From Semisulcospira habei (lineage: Eukaryota > Mollusca > Gastropoda > Semisulcospiridae), in contig BTPG01000005.1 of assembly GCA_036245525.1 (NCBI GenBank), positions 213,279,375 through 213,343,374 of the forward strand: 64,000 bases of DNA, given 5' to 3'. Shown piece by piece: positions 40,251-56,005 of this stretch. Numbering within the stretch: the first letter of the stretch is position 1; every line of letters begins with the position of its first letter. The notes below the pieces were generated by a model. The model searched no databases and was not told the origin of the DNA. It saw only the letters and a list, made by a program, of their open reading frames with translations. A program made the translations under genes and the position numbers.

Positions 40251-40605
40251 ATAACTTAATGCCGATGAATGTGTTCAGGACTGAAACATCAGTTTCCACA
40301 CCAGGCTGATTCATTTCAAGTGACGCGGGACGGGATCAGTAGGACACTATTATATTTGTGTGTCTTAGTTATGCACTGTGTATGTAAATTATGCAGTATT
40401 ATCTGCTGTGATGTGAACGTGCCCCCACACGCCTAAACCTTGGTATCTTACTGAAAAAAGGGGTTTTCCCGCTGATAATTAAACATTTTTGGGGGTGGTG
40501 GAGATGGGGATATATTTATTGGAAGGCTGGGGTTGTTTGGGACTATAAATTGTGAGAGAGTTCAGAGCAACACACAGTGGCAATGAAGAGGTTAAGGCAG
40601 ATACG

Positions 40606-41093
40606 TCAAACACCACATTCATGTCGCTACATCAGATATGTCAAACACCACATTCATGTCGTCACATCAGTTATGTCAAACACCACATTCATGTCGCTAC
40701 ATCAGATATGTCAAACACCACATTCATGTCGCTACATCAGATATGTCAAACACCACATTGATGTCGCTACATCAGATATGTCAAACACCACATTGATGTC
40801 GCTACATCAGATATGTCAAACACCACATTCATGTCGCTACATCAGATATGTCAAACACCACATTCATGTCGCTACATCAGATATGACAAACACCACATTC
40901 ATGTCACTACATCAGATATGTCAAATACCACATTCATGTCGCTACATCATATATATCAAACACCACATTCATGTCGCTACATCAGATATGTCAAACACCA
41001 CATTCATGTCGCTACATCAGATATGTCAAACACCACATTCATGTCGCTGCATCAAATATGTCAAACACCACATTCATGTCGCTACATCAGTTC
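40606..41093. repeat. Tandem array of about 14 35-bp units
   Basis: Unit: GTCAAACACCACATTCATGT followed by CGCTACATCAGATAT. Direct head-to-tail copies without spacers. The unique flanks (40520-40600 and 41095-41390) recur without the array at about 46065-46220. Confidence 0.95.
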
Positions 41094-42069
41094 AAGATGA
41101 AGCGCATAGTTGTTGGGGATGCTTTCAGACATACAACACGCCGCGTTATTGTCCGCGGAGAGGGGGTGGGACTAAAAAGCGGCTCAAAGAGCAAACCTTG
41201 CTGGCTTAGGTGTGACAGCAAATGTATGTCAGTACAAATAAAGTCACCGATCATCCATGCATCCGCTCTTCATCCGTCGTGTGTGTATGCGTGCGTGCAT
41301 GCATTCATGTGCGTTTGTCTAAAGCAATTTCTCAGGGACTATAACATCCATAGACTTTAAAATTCACACAACTGTAGTTTACAAGAACACCGTAATACAG
41401 GCTCAAAAGTTTGACAATACATTTGTAAGCTTTGTATATCATGAATACTATTCCAAACGCCCTCTTGGAGGTAAAAGAGGGTTTCCAATTGCCAAAGGGT
41501 AAGGGGAGGTGGTTGTGGGGTGGTGGTGGGGGTGGGGTCGGGGGTGGGGGATGGTGGTGGTGTTGTTGGTGGTGGGAGGGAGGGGGAACCAAACTCACTA
41601 AAATTGCAAACTATGCAGTAAAGAAAAATGTTTTGGGAACCACGGGTTCCGAAAGCCCTGGCCCACATCCCCCTCCTGAATTCGCTTTTAAACATGTACA
41701 TAATCTGAATTCGCTTTTAAACATGTACATAATCTTGTGTCGATAATGCCACCTCTTATCAAGGTTTACTTCTGAGGTGGAAAAAGTAAATGCAATAGCT
41801 TGTTTCCATACATAGGACATTTTCCACACACTTGCTGACATTCCCTGAACTTTGACCTTTGGTAGGCGCCAGTAAATCAATATGCAGTTGAATCCCTACC
41901 AACGATCGTAGAACGTTTTTGGAAATCCGGCATGTCCTCTCTAAGCCATCAAGGGGCGTTAATTCGTGTAAGCCTCTTGCGGATGGAGCGAACTGGCTGA
42001 ACCGCTGTGAATATGTCAATTGCGTGAATTTGTTACATTCTTCTGATTTAAGGATGACGTTTGTTGCAG

Positions 42070-42186
42070 TGAACAATACATGCCCAGCGGGATGGTTCCG
42101 ATGCAGCAGTGGACGATGTTTGTCACTGGATTGGCGATGTAATGGTGGTAAAGAATGCCCGGACGGCTCGGATGAAATGGACTGTG
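42070..42186 (+). CDS. Host exon encoding an LDL-receptor class A domain
   Basis: A 117-bp exon flanked by an acceptor (TTTGTTGCAG ending at 42069) and a perfect donor (GTAAGT at 42187). It begins two bases into a codon and ends one base into the next, so it is a symmetric phase 1-1 exon, the usual arrangement for LDLa modules. The peptide has CPAGWFRCSSGRC, LDWRCNGGKECPDGSDEMDC: six Cys and the acidic calcium-binding SDE motif. Such modules occur in LDL-receptor relatives, secreted proteases and matrix proteins. The rest of the gene is not visible here, so only the module can be named. No break. Confidence 0.88.
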
Positions 42187-42336
42187 GTAAGTAAGATACA
42201 TACATACAGATAGACAGACGGATGGACCGACAACCTGGCTGGCTTGCTTGCTGACTGGTTGACTGACTGACAGACGGACAAAATCCAGAACAAGAGGAAG
42301 ACAAGCGTGTAAAATGTCAGGAAATAACCAAGCAAG

Positions 42337-42391
<55 letters not shown>
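42337..42391. repeat. Poly-A tract, 55 bases
   Basis: Uninterrupted A run directly followed by a 21-bp minisatellite. It could be a retroposon tail or a slippage product. No element is recognised upstream of it. Confidence 0.9.
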
Positions 42392-42393
<2 letters not shown>

Positions 42394-42394
42394 G

Positions 42395-42605
42395 ATGTGA
42401 GTGTCAACCACAGTCGCGTTAGTGTCATCCACAGTCGTGTAAGTGTCATTCACAGTCGTGTTAGTGTCATCCACAGTCGTGTTGGTGTCATTCACAGTCG
42501 TGTTAGTGTCATCCACAGTCGTCTTAGTGTCATCCACAGTCGTGTTGGTGTCATTCACAGTCGCGTTAGTGTCATCCATAGTCGTGTTAGTGTCATCCAC
42601 TGTAT
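42395..42605. repeat. Minisatellite, about ten 21-bp units
   Basis: Unit: AGTGTCATCCACAGTCGTGT plus T, with ATTCACAG variants. Both strands are open because 21 is a multiple of three. Confidence 0.93.
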
Positions 42606-42659
42606 TGCACTGGCTAACATCGGCCGACAAAAGCCCGATGACCTGTGGGTAAATGTATT

Positions 42660-43626
42660 ACAGTCAGGTTGACGTTGAAGCTAGCTTTGAGGAGCGGTTA
42701 GTAATGGAACAGTTACATGCACTGGGGTAATTGTATAACAATCAGTCAGGTTGGCGTTGAAGCTGGCTTTGAGAAGCGGTTAGTAATGGAACAGTTACAT
42801 GCACTGGGGTAATTGTATAACAAACAGTCAGGTTGGCGTTGAAGCTGACTTTGAGAAGCGGTTAGTAATGGAACAGTTACATGCACTGGGGTAATTGTAT
42901 AACAAACAGTCAGGTTGGCGTTGAAGCTGGCTTTGAGGAGCGATTAGTAATGGAACAGTTACATGCACTGGGGTAATTGTATAACAAACAGTCAGGTTGG
43001 CGTTGAAGCTGGCTTTGAGAAGCGGTTAGTAATGGAACATTTATATGCACTGAGGTAATTGTATAACAAAAAGTCAGGTTGGCGTTGAAGCTGGCTTTGA
43101 GAAGCGGTTAGTAATGGAACAGTTACATGCACTGGGGTAATTGTATAACAAACAGTCAGGTTGGCGTTGAAGCTGACTTTGAGAAGCGGTTAGTAATGGA
43201 ACAGTTACATGCACTGGGGTAATTGTATAACAAACAGTCAGGTTGGCGTTGAAGCTGACTTTGAGAAGCGGTTAGTAATGGAACAGTTACATGCACTGGG
43301 GTAATTGTATAACAAACAGTCAGGTTGGCATTGAAGCTGACTTTGAGAAGCGGTTAGTAATGGAACAGTTACATGCACTGGGGTAATTGTATAACAAACA
43401 GTCAGGTTGGCGTTGAAGCTGGCTTTGAGAAGCGGTTAGTAATGGAACAGTTACATGCACTGGGGTAATTGTATAACAAACAGTCAGGTTGGCGTTGAAG
43501 CTGGCTTTGAGGAGCGGTTAGTAATGGAACAGTTACATGCACTGGGGTAATTGTATAACAAACAGTCAGGTTGGCGTTGAAGCTGGCTTTGAGAAGCGGT
43601 TAGTAATGGAAGAGTTACATGCACTG
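42660..43626. repeat. Tandem array of twelve 82-bp units
   Basis: Unit: CAGGTTGGCGTTGAAGCTGG, CTTTGAGAAGCGGTTAGTAA, TGGAACAGTTACATGCACTG, GGGTAATTGTATAACAAACA. Twelve copies of GTTGAAGCT can be counted; they are very similar to each other. Confidence 0.95.
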
Positions 43627-43689
43627 GAAAAGTGGTTAACCCCTTGACTGCCGACAATAAGTAAACGCGATGCAACTGCAAGAGGCATA

Positions 43690-44686
43690 CATCGTCATCA
43701 GCCCACGTGACTGCGGCGCTCATGAGGATCTAGGCCTCGTCATCAGCCCACGTGACTGCGGCGCTCATGAGGATCTAGGCCTCGTCATCAGCCCACGTGA
43801 CTGCGGCGCTCATGAGGATCTAGGCCTCGTCATCAGCCCACGTGACTGCGGCGCTCATGAGGATCTAGGCCTCGTCATCAACCCACGTGACTGTGGCGCT
43901 CATGAGGATCTAGGCCTCGTCATCAGCCCACGTGACTGCGGCGCTCATGAGGATCTAGGCCTCGTCATCAGCCCACGTGACTGCGGCGCTCATGAGGATC
44001 TAGGCCTCGTCATCAGCCCACGTGACTGTGGCGCTCATGAGGATCTAGGCCTCGTCATCAGCCCACGTGACTGCGGCGCTCATGAGGATCTAGGCATCGT
44101 CATCAGCCCACGTGACTGCGGCGCTCATGAGGATCTAGGCATCGTCATCAGCCCACGTGACTGCGGCGCTCATGAGGATCTAGGCATCGTCATCAGCCCA
44201 CGTGACTGCGGCGCTCATGAGGATCTAGGCCTCGTCATCAGCCCACGTGACTGTGGCGCTCATGAGGATCTAGGCCTCGTCATCAGCCCACGTGACTGTG
44301 GCGCTCATGAGGATCTAGGCCTCGTCATCAGCCCACGTGACTGCGGCGCTCATGAGGATCTAGGCCTCGTCATCAACCCACGTGACTGCGGCGCTCATGA
44401 GGATCTAGGCCTCGTCATCAGCCCACGTGACTGTGGCGCTCATGAGGATCTAGACCTCGTCATCAGCCCACGTGACTGCGGCGCTCATGAGGATCTAGGC
44501 CTCGTCATCAGCCCACGTGACTGCGGCGCTCATGAGGATCTAGGCCTCGTCATCAGCCCACGTGACTGCGGCGCTCATGAGGATCTAGGCCTCGTCATCA
44601 ACCCACGTGACTGCGGCGCTCATGAGGATCTAGGCCTCGTCATCAGCCCACGTGACTGCGGCGCTCATGAGGATCTAGGCCTCTTG
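43690..44686. repeat. Tandem array of about twenty-two 45-bp units
   Basis: Unit: CATCAGCCCACGTGACTGCG, GCGCTCATGAGGATCTAGGC, CTCGT. Each unit has a CACGTG palindrome. Because 45 is a multiple of three a 355-codon frame (15-residue repeat ISPRDCGAHEDLGLV) stays open. No initiator context, splice site or conserved domain supports it as a gene. A diverged single unit lies near 45985-46022. Confidence 0.95.
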
Positions 44687-44795
44687 CTGAGACCACTTTG
44701 TGTCCACGGACAGCTGTGGCTTTTGGTCGTACGGTGAAGACAGATTTCAGAAACAAAATGTCCGTCAGTCAGTAGCGAAGGTGTTAACAAATGTT

Positions 44796-45522
44796 GCAAT
44801 AAATGCGTGGTGAAACAAGTGATTTAGACTCGTTCACAAACATCAGGAACACACTGTCAATGCGTGTTGAAACAAGTGATTTAGACTCGTTCACAAACAT
44901 CATGAACACACTGTCAATGCGTGGTGAAACAAGTGATTTAGACTCGTTCACAAACATCATGAACACACTGTCAATGCCTGGTGAAACAAGTGATTTAGCC
45001 TCGTTCACAAACATCATGAACACACTGTCAATGCGTGGTGAAACAAGTGATTTAGACTCGTTCACAAACATCAGGAACACACTGTCAATGCGTGTTGAAA
45101 CAAGTGATTTAGACTCGTTTACAAACATCATGAACACACTGTCAATGCGTGGAGAAACAAGTGATTTAGACTCGTTCACAAACATCATGAACACACTGTC
45201 AATGCGTGGTGAAACAAGTGATTTAGACTCGTTCACAAAGATCATGAACACACTGTCAATGCGTGGTAAAACAAGTGATTTAGACTCGTTCACAAACATC
45301 ATGAATGTGTGATGAAACAAGTGATTTAGACTCGTTCACAAACATAATGAACACACTGTCAATGTGTGGTGAAACAAGTGATTTAGACTCGTTCACAAAC
45401 ATCATGAACACACTGTCAATGCGTGTTGAAACAAGTGATTTAGACTCGTTCACAAACATCATGAACACACTGTCAATGCGTGGTGAAACAAGTGATTTAG
45501 ACTCGTTCACAAACATCATTTC
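44796..45522. repeat. Tandem array of about thirteen 57-bp units
   Basis: Unit: AATGCGTGGTGAAACAAGTG, ATTTAGACTCGTTCACAAAC, ATCATGAACACACTGTC. One unit near 45300 is shortened. Frames are open on both strands (57 is a multiple of three), so coding cannot be claimed. 45600-46060 shows nothing recognised. Confidence 0.95.
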
Positions 45523-46064
45523 CCTGTTCCCCATAAATTGCCCGTCAGGGCCATTCATTATCACTTCGGTGCCGTCGACGTTAAACCCGAACTAACCAAC
45601 CAACCAGCCTATAGATGTTTATAGAATCTTTGTCTTTCAGATAGGATGGATGGATAAGCTGCGGTCCTTCATAATGATGGGAGACGGGGAGGTAGTGGGG
45701 GGAGGGGATTGACAGGTCTGTGAGATTATGGTTCGTGCCCGATATGAACACAATGCATGCGACGAATTTGAGTTACCATTGTCAACAACAACTCACGACA
45801 AACACGATATCTCAAGAACCATTGGACTTATGCAGTCCAAATTTTAGATAATACTATTTTGCCACATCACCAGCAATTCCTCATAAGCACAGTCCCGATT
45901 TCATTAACATTTTATTTGATGATATTTTTACTTTACCCCTCTACAACGGGGAAACTCAACAGGATCCATATGCAAGAGACATAGAGCCTCATCAGCCCAC
46001 GCGGTTACAGTGGCACATGAGGGTAATGGTTCTTGCTTACATAACTTTTAATTCATATATTTGT

Positions 46065-46220
46065 TGGACGGCTTGGGTTGTTTCGGACTAAATTTTGAGT
46101 TCACCTGTTAAAGTCGAAACGCACAGTTGTTGGGGAGGCTTTCAGACAGACAATCAATTTTTCACGGACTATAACATGCATAGACTTCGAACTCAACACA
46201 ACTGTAGTATACAAGAACAT
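46065..46220 (+). repeat. Dispersed duplicate of the 40520-41390 flanks
   Basis: CGGCTTGGGTTGTTT, CGCACAGTTGTTGGGGAGGC, GGACTATAACATGCATAGAC and CACAACTGTAGT match 40520-40545, 41100-41125, 41335-41360 and 41365-41380 in the same order, without the 35-bp array. 46230-46850 holds nothing recognised. Confidence 0.75.
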
Positions 46221-46849
46221 ACACATTAATGTTTACATTGTATCTTTTTTAAAAGGTCATGGTCAACATAGTTCAATGTTTATGTAAAGATAGTCAGTTT
46301 TAGTAAACACACATACCTCCCCCACCCCCAACTAAAAGTATGCTTCAGGTGCAAAGTTTTGTTCTTTACTTTGTGTAGTCAGTGTGTTCATTGAGGCTAG
46401 TAGTCGGTTGTTTAGCTCAGGTTCAGTTATTTTTTTGTTTTCATCATGTTAGAAATGTAGTGTGTACATTTATTGCCAGTGGTAAGAGGCGAGGCTGTGA
46501 AGCTGAGCGGAATGTTTAGACAAAAGCCAGCCGGGGTCTCAGTGATTGCATCCTGCCTACTGTTGTTTTCTCCCTTCCCAGGCCTCAGCTGTGGTGCCAG
46601 AGTAAGCTGATCACAGCAGAGTACTTTTGGTTGTAAGTTCTGTATTGTTGGAATAGTGGGATTTGTTTTTTTCTAGTAGCGGTTTATGCGACAATATAGT
46701 GTCTAAAGTGCTCTAAGTGTTGGTAATGGTTTTGTATAGTGTCTAAAGTGTTGGTCTGGTGTCTGGAGTATTCAAGGAGGGGTTTTACCTATAACAGGGA
46801 GACGTCGTCTCTCGAAGGTTAGAGAGTAGTCCGCCAGTTTAGGTCCCCA

Positions 46850-47875
46850 CTTTGACACTCAACTCTCACTTGTGGCTCCACGTAGCTGCAGCATGCGCAG
46901 CGGCCACATCACGGGCAACAGCTTCGACTGGCTGGCTAAACCAAGTGAGGGGAAACCAGGGGTCTCAAACCCATGGTGAGGCAGGACTTGCTCGTCCTAG
47001 CATGCAAAGTCTGGCAAAGGCCGACTGGGCGGAGGAAACTGAATCAAGGGTTCAACGGCTAAGAGGGCGGTCAGCAGTGCACTGTGGAGTGCATAGGGCA
47101 TGTCAGAGCACAGAAGAAGACGTGGCCATCTACTGCAGCCAAGGAAGCTACCAGTTGTAACGTCTCATCGTGCCACTGGACTCTGACTTCTGCGGCCGAG
47201 AGGGTGGTGCTGCTCCAGCGCAACAGCTTCTCCACCAAAATCTCCTTCACCCGCAGGTTTTGTGCATGGATCTTCATCTTCACCAAATCTGCTTCTTCAT
47301 CTTTTTTTTTTCTACTGCCTCCTCCAGAAACCCTGCGGCGATGGGGAACGGGCGAACCGACAGTTAGAGGTTACTACTGGGAGTCGCAGCTCAGAACCTG
47401 CACGTAGGCGGCCTGTGGACTAGTGGTCGCTCTTCCCTGTACCAGGGGCAGCAGGGAAATTCGGCAGCTTCCCAGGCGACTGAGCAGCCCTCTTCAGGAC
47501 AGCACTGCTCAACCTAGTAAGGGAGGGAACTAGAAAAGGTGTTCCAAACATTGCCCGCCCTACACCAAACCGGTCAGCTTACCGCAGCTCGCGGTTTAAC
47601 CCTTTGTCTTCGCTTGCTGTGAACCGTGACACCTGGCGCTCCACCATTTACAAGGCAGCTGTCTCCTTTGAGAACTCTTGCAGAGCTAGCCTTAAGGACA
47701 AGCGGGTCAGGAGAAAAAACAGAGATGCCGCAACTCAGAACCCTGGCCATACCTCCCCCTGCAGCCACTGTGGTCGAACCTGCCTGTCCCGGATTGGCCT
47801 CCGCAGCCACGAACAGGCCTACAGACGTCGTGGGCAACTCCTATAAAATCTTCGTTAGGGAAGTCAAGCCAAGAG
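46850..47875 (+). mobile_element. Internally deleted RTE derivative: 5' region joined to 3' end
   Basis: 47604-47846 encodes the C terminus of the RTE protein (STIYKAAVSFENSCRASL, then CSHCGRTCLSRIGLRSHEQA). It ends in the family 3' sequence AAGTCAAGCCAAGAG at 47861-47875. Upstream, 46850-47580 resembles an RTE 5' untranslated region (GGCTAAACCAAGTGAGGGGA, CTAGAAAAGGTG like 63059-63070), with no endonuclease or RT. A non-autonomous deletion derivative explains this best. The zinc-finger frame has no ATG of the full protein. The 5' edge is approximate. Confidence 0.7.
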
Positions 47876-47890
47876 AGAGATTCGGTCGAA

Positions 47891-48378
47891 AACCATGAGT
47901 TTTGCATTTTGGGGGAAGGACAAGTCGTGCATTTTTTGTAGCAATTTTTGTTGGTAGGAAAGGATTTTGTGCTAATTTGATTTATACTTCGGGTCATAGA
48001 TTATGAGTTGCTAAATTATAGCGTTTGTACATAACATGACGCTGTGCAAAAGGGAACAGACATAGCACCTTCAATCAAAACATGGTCGGTTTTCTTATCT
48101 TAAGCTGTGTTAATGTTCCCATTGTCTTTATGTACTTTATATTATTGTTTCTTTATTATGTAACATAAGATTAAGTAAGAATAACCCTGTTCTGGCAGTA
48201 TTGGACTGAACATAATATGACGTAACACTTACGGTGGTTGGGTTGTAAAGTTCTGTTACACTGTGCTTCATGCTATTTTTGTCTGGTTTAGTGTTCTATG
48301 ATAAGTACAGATAGTCTGTACATTCCTTCCTTGTGCTTATCCTTCCCCCAAAATATTAAATTCAAAACTCATGGTTTG
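47891..48378. mobile_element. MITE-like unit with long terminal inverted repeats
   Basis: AAACCATGAGTTTTG..ATTTTGGGGGAAGGACAAG at 47891-47927 recurs inverted at 48336-48378 with a 7-8 bp difference in length. The 410 bp between them are AT-rich without a frame. No clear duplication is seen at the edges. A second short inverted pair (CATAACTTTAC/GTAAAGTTATG) lies just outside at 48381-48427. 48430-48780 shows nothing else. Confidence 0.55.
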
Positions 48379-48781
48379 AACATAACTTTACGTAAAGAGT
48401 TACTTGGCCAAACTGTGTAAAGTTATGAACAATCAAACAGCAGGAGCAAAAGACATTTACTCTATTTTTATATCAGGAACGTTAAAGATAACAATACTGA
48501 ATCGACGAAAATGTGTGATACGTAGTGTGATTTTTAATCTTTGAAAATAAAGCTGTAATTGCCTGAACGTTACGCTGACAACCTTCAACCGTGTGTAAAG
48601 TTATGTACAAGCGGACACAACGGCAAGGTGACGGCAAAAGGCAATAATTATTGTTTCAAAGTGTTGCTGCGCTACAAAACTTATCAGAACATACAATACA
48701 TGTTTTGTTTTATCCTTTGAAATATTGAATATCGCATTCAGAAACTTGAACATAACTGTTACAACCAAAACTAAACCGTCA

Positions 48782-50925
48782 TAATAATAATAATAAGGAA
48801 GATTTATAAGGCGCCAATACATGGTAAGATGCTCTAGGCGCCGTACATATGAACAAAAACATTCAAATATTACACAAAAAGTGACAAAGCCACATATACA
48901 ATTACACAAAAGAACAAAATTATGACTAAATACATGAACACTGATAATCAAAGTGGGAAAAGATGGGTTTTAAGACTGTGTTTAAAACTGGCACTAGACT
49001 CACTGTGTCTCAATGATTTAGGAAGATCATTCCAGGCTGATGGACCCTGGTAAGAAAAAGATCTCTGCCCAAATCCTTTAGTCCTTACTGTAGGAATACG
49101 AAGCATTTTATTGTCAGACGAAGTGCGCAATTGCCTCGAAGGGATATAACAGTGAAGGAGCTCTGAGAGATAAGTGGGTCCAGTGCCAGAAAGAGAAACA
49201 TGACAAATGGACAAGACTTTGTGCTTGACTCTCTCCTTCACTTGCAACCAGTGGAGAGCGTGCAGGATGGGGGACACATGGTCTGACCTTTTCGCTTTCA
49301 TGACCAGACGTGCGGCTGAATTTTGGACTCTCTGGAGCCGATCAAATAGATACTGTGGGCATCCAGATACGAGTGAGTTGGCATAGTCAATGCGAGACAG
49401 AACAAATGAACAAACCAGAGTTTTTGTAGCCTCTGAGATAAGGAACTGTCTAATAGAGCTAATACGACGCATCTCCAAATAGGCTGCCCTGCAAATGTTT
49501 ATCACCTTTTTATCCATGGACAAGTCCTGCTCAATTGCAACACCCAGGTTCTTCACTGGCTGAGAGAAGCTGACGGTCGTGTTCTCAATCATAATAAGCT
49601 GAGGCAAAGCGGTAGAAGAAGACATTCTGGGTAATGCAATGAGCATGGCTTCCGTTTTTCCTTCATTCAGTTTGAGCTTGTTTTCTGACATCCACAGCCT
49701 CACATCAAGAATGCAAAGTGACACGCTCTGGATGATTTCGTTGACCTGACTCACACTACATGACTTATAAAGCTGTGTATCATCACTGTATGCGTGATGT
49801 GAAACAGAGTGTCCAGCAATAATGCTGGGCAAAGGCTGTACATACAGTAGGAAAAGCACTGGGCCTAATACTGAGCCTTGTGGGACCCCAAAACGGAGGC
49901 TGGCAGGTGCAGAGACATGCCCATCGACAGACACAGTCTGTGATCGCTCAGTAATGTAAGAGTGGAACCAAGACAGGGCAGTGCCATCAATGCCGAAAAC
50001 AAGCTGGAGACGATTAATCAGGGGAGTGTGATCGATTGTGTCGAACGCGCTAGAAAGATCAAGTAAAGCGAGCACTGACACCTTACCATCATCCAGAGCA
50101 AGTAACAAGTCATTCATGATTCTGAGAAGTGCTGTTTCAGTACTGTAACAACATCTGTAGGCTGACTGAAATGGATCCATAAGATTGTTCAAGGCCAGGT
50201 GATCCAAAAGTTGCGAAAGCACAACCTTTTCGATCACCTTTGACAGAAACGGTAGGTTTGAGACAGGTCTATAATTCTTAAGGTCGTTGTGATCTAATGA
50301 GGGTTTTTTTCAGTAGGGGTTTCACAACAGCACTTTTATACATTGAAGGGAAAACACCAGATGCAAGCGAAGCATTGACAATGTGAGTAACATACGGCAG
50401 TAAACTATCCAAACAGTTGTACAACAAAGTGGTAGGCACTGGATCGAGCTCACATGACTTAGGGGGCATCTTCATTAACAACTTGCGTACATCGTCACAG
50501 CATACAGGTCTAAACACAGACATGGTCTGACCATGAAAGCAAAAGTCGATAGAAGAGACTGTTTTTGTCTGAGAAGACTGTGAGTCAAGATCGTCGCGAA
50601 TGGCTTGGACTTTTCCCATGAAATATGTGGAAAAACGAGATGGAAGTTCTGTCATGGAGTATATGCTAGGAAGAGGAGAAGACTTGACTTTGCCCAGCAG
50701 CTGATCAGCCACTGAGTACAGTTGCTTACTGGTGTTGCATGCAGCAATCTTCATACTGTAGAAGGACGTTTTTGCCGTGCTCACTAACCTGGTTACAGCT
50801 TTCTTGGCAGCAGAAAACAATTGCTTGTGTACTGTAAGCCCAGATTTGCGCCACTGTCTTTCTGCCCTACGACGTCGGATGGAGGCAAATTCCATCAAGT
50901 AATGTTTTCTTCCTTTGTTCAAAAC
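48782..50925 (-). mobile_element. CR1-like retrotransposon G, 5'-truncated
   Basis: Minus-strand element ending in a (TTA)n tail at about 48782-48796 and starting near 50925. It contains most of the RT but no endonuclease. Its 3' untranslated region (48797-48950) has GGCGCCTAGAGCATCTTACC. Confidence 0.82.
48948..50922 (-). pseudogene. CR1-like reverse transcriptase of element G, one frameshift
   Basis: The first frame (50922-50278) holds the RT N-terminal part, up to MYKSAVVKPLLKK. The second (50237-48948) continues IEKVVLSQLLDHLALNNLMD, SVLALLDLSSAFDTIDH, FGVPQGSVLGPVLFLLYV, HHAYSDDTQLYKSC and the C-terminal GPSAWNDLPKSLRHSESSAS. The shift lies at a T run near 50305-50313. The active site reads YSDDT, so the catalytic acids are intact. 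A single frameshift makes this a recent loss. Confidence 0.88.
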
Positions 50926-51639
50926 ACGCGGTCATTGAGCCGATTGATTTTACATTTGTTTGTGTCAACATTCATTTGACGTAATTAGAAAAGCAGTACA
51001 CTTACATTGCTTTTTTAAACAATTATGGTGCTCAGTCATCAATTTTGCATGAACATAACCATTTACAACCAAAACTTACCTTCAACTTTGTCGCTTTTCT
51101 GCTTTATCGATGTCACCTGTACGTATGAGGTACGTAGGACTGACCAAATGCAAATCTCAAAATGGCCGGCGATTCCAGAAAATCATGCGCGTTGATGATT
51201 GAGAGATTTTTTCCCGTGTTTGAACGTAACACACAATTTACAACTTTTGGGTTGAAGAAGTTTAAAACGCAGCCTTCTTTCAATTCTCAAAAGGATTTCG
51301 AATTTGTTTACGGTAATCAGAATGAAGAGTAATGTTGTCTAGGATATGTTAATTAGGTGCCTCACGGTACGTTTTTTGTGTTCCGGTGCACAGCGCGATT
51401 CGGATGTGTGAAATTGACGACGCACGTTATGTTCATTCGAGCCTTTACTTGCCCTCAAACTACTTTAAACTTAGACACATGTAAAACTCGACGATATGGT
51501 AATAAAATAGTAACTTGCATTGGCCTCTATAGGCCTAAACTTGGTTTCGAAATTCTATTTCATTCCCCGGAATTTTTTATCTGAAAGCGAACACACGTGT
51601 GTGATGTCACGTTTCGAAATTTTGGCTTCCGCCGCTCGA

Positions 51640-51899
51640 TCGCAAAATAATATTAATAAAATAATAATAATAACTACGGTATTTATAATGCGCTTATCTT
51701 ATACTAATTATAACTCTAAGCGCGCACTCACAACTCACGCACGCATGCGCACGCTTTAGACAACGACTCACGTACCACAAACAGATAAACACACCACGAC
51801 AGTCAGCTTGGGGTGGGGAGTGTGGTGGCATAGTGCTAGAACTGTTGAAAGAGGTGAGTTTTGAGGGCGGACTGGAAGGAGGAGAGAGAGAGTGTTTCT

Positions 51900-51983
<84 letters not shown>
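51640..51983 (-). mobile_element. CR1-like element X, 3' end
   Basis: The minus strand encodes the last RT residues (IRNTLSLSSFQSALKTHLF, then stop near 51842), a 3' untranslated region and a (TTATTA)n tail near 51650-51672. Upstream (51908-51983) is a (GA)n run. The missing coding part with the preceding motif GPSTWNTL stands at 54490 and beyond, so X has been split by element Y. 50930-51640 shows nothing recognised. Confidence 0.7.
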
Positions 51984-55994
<4,011 letters not shown>

Positions 55995-56005
55995 CCGGAA
56001 AAGGG
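55995..56005. repeat. 11-bp target-site duplication CCGGAAAAGGG, left
   Basis: Identical to 62005-62015; flanking bases differ. Confidence 0.88.

Noticed and set aside
40606..41093. CRISPR-like regular array of 35-bp units
   Set aside because: Units are directly head to tail with no unique spacers, and the context is eukaryotic; it is a minisatellite.
42016..42630. 204-codon minus-strand frame over the LDLa exon and poly-A
   Set aside because: Mostly poly-Phe and minisatellite translation; the plus-strand exon with splice sites explains the conserved part.
43670..44737. 355-codon repeat protein
   Set aside because: The frame follows from a 45-bp unit divisible by three; there is no domain, no splice site and no initiation context.
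44784..45320. Minus-strand 178-codon repeat protein
   Set aside because: A mirror frame of the 57-bp array; both strands are open for the same arithmetic reason.
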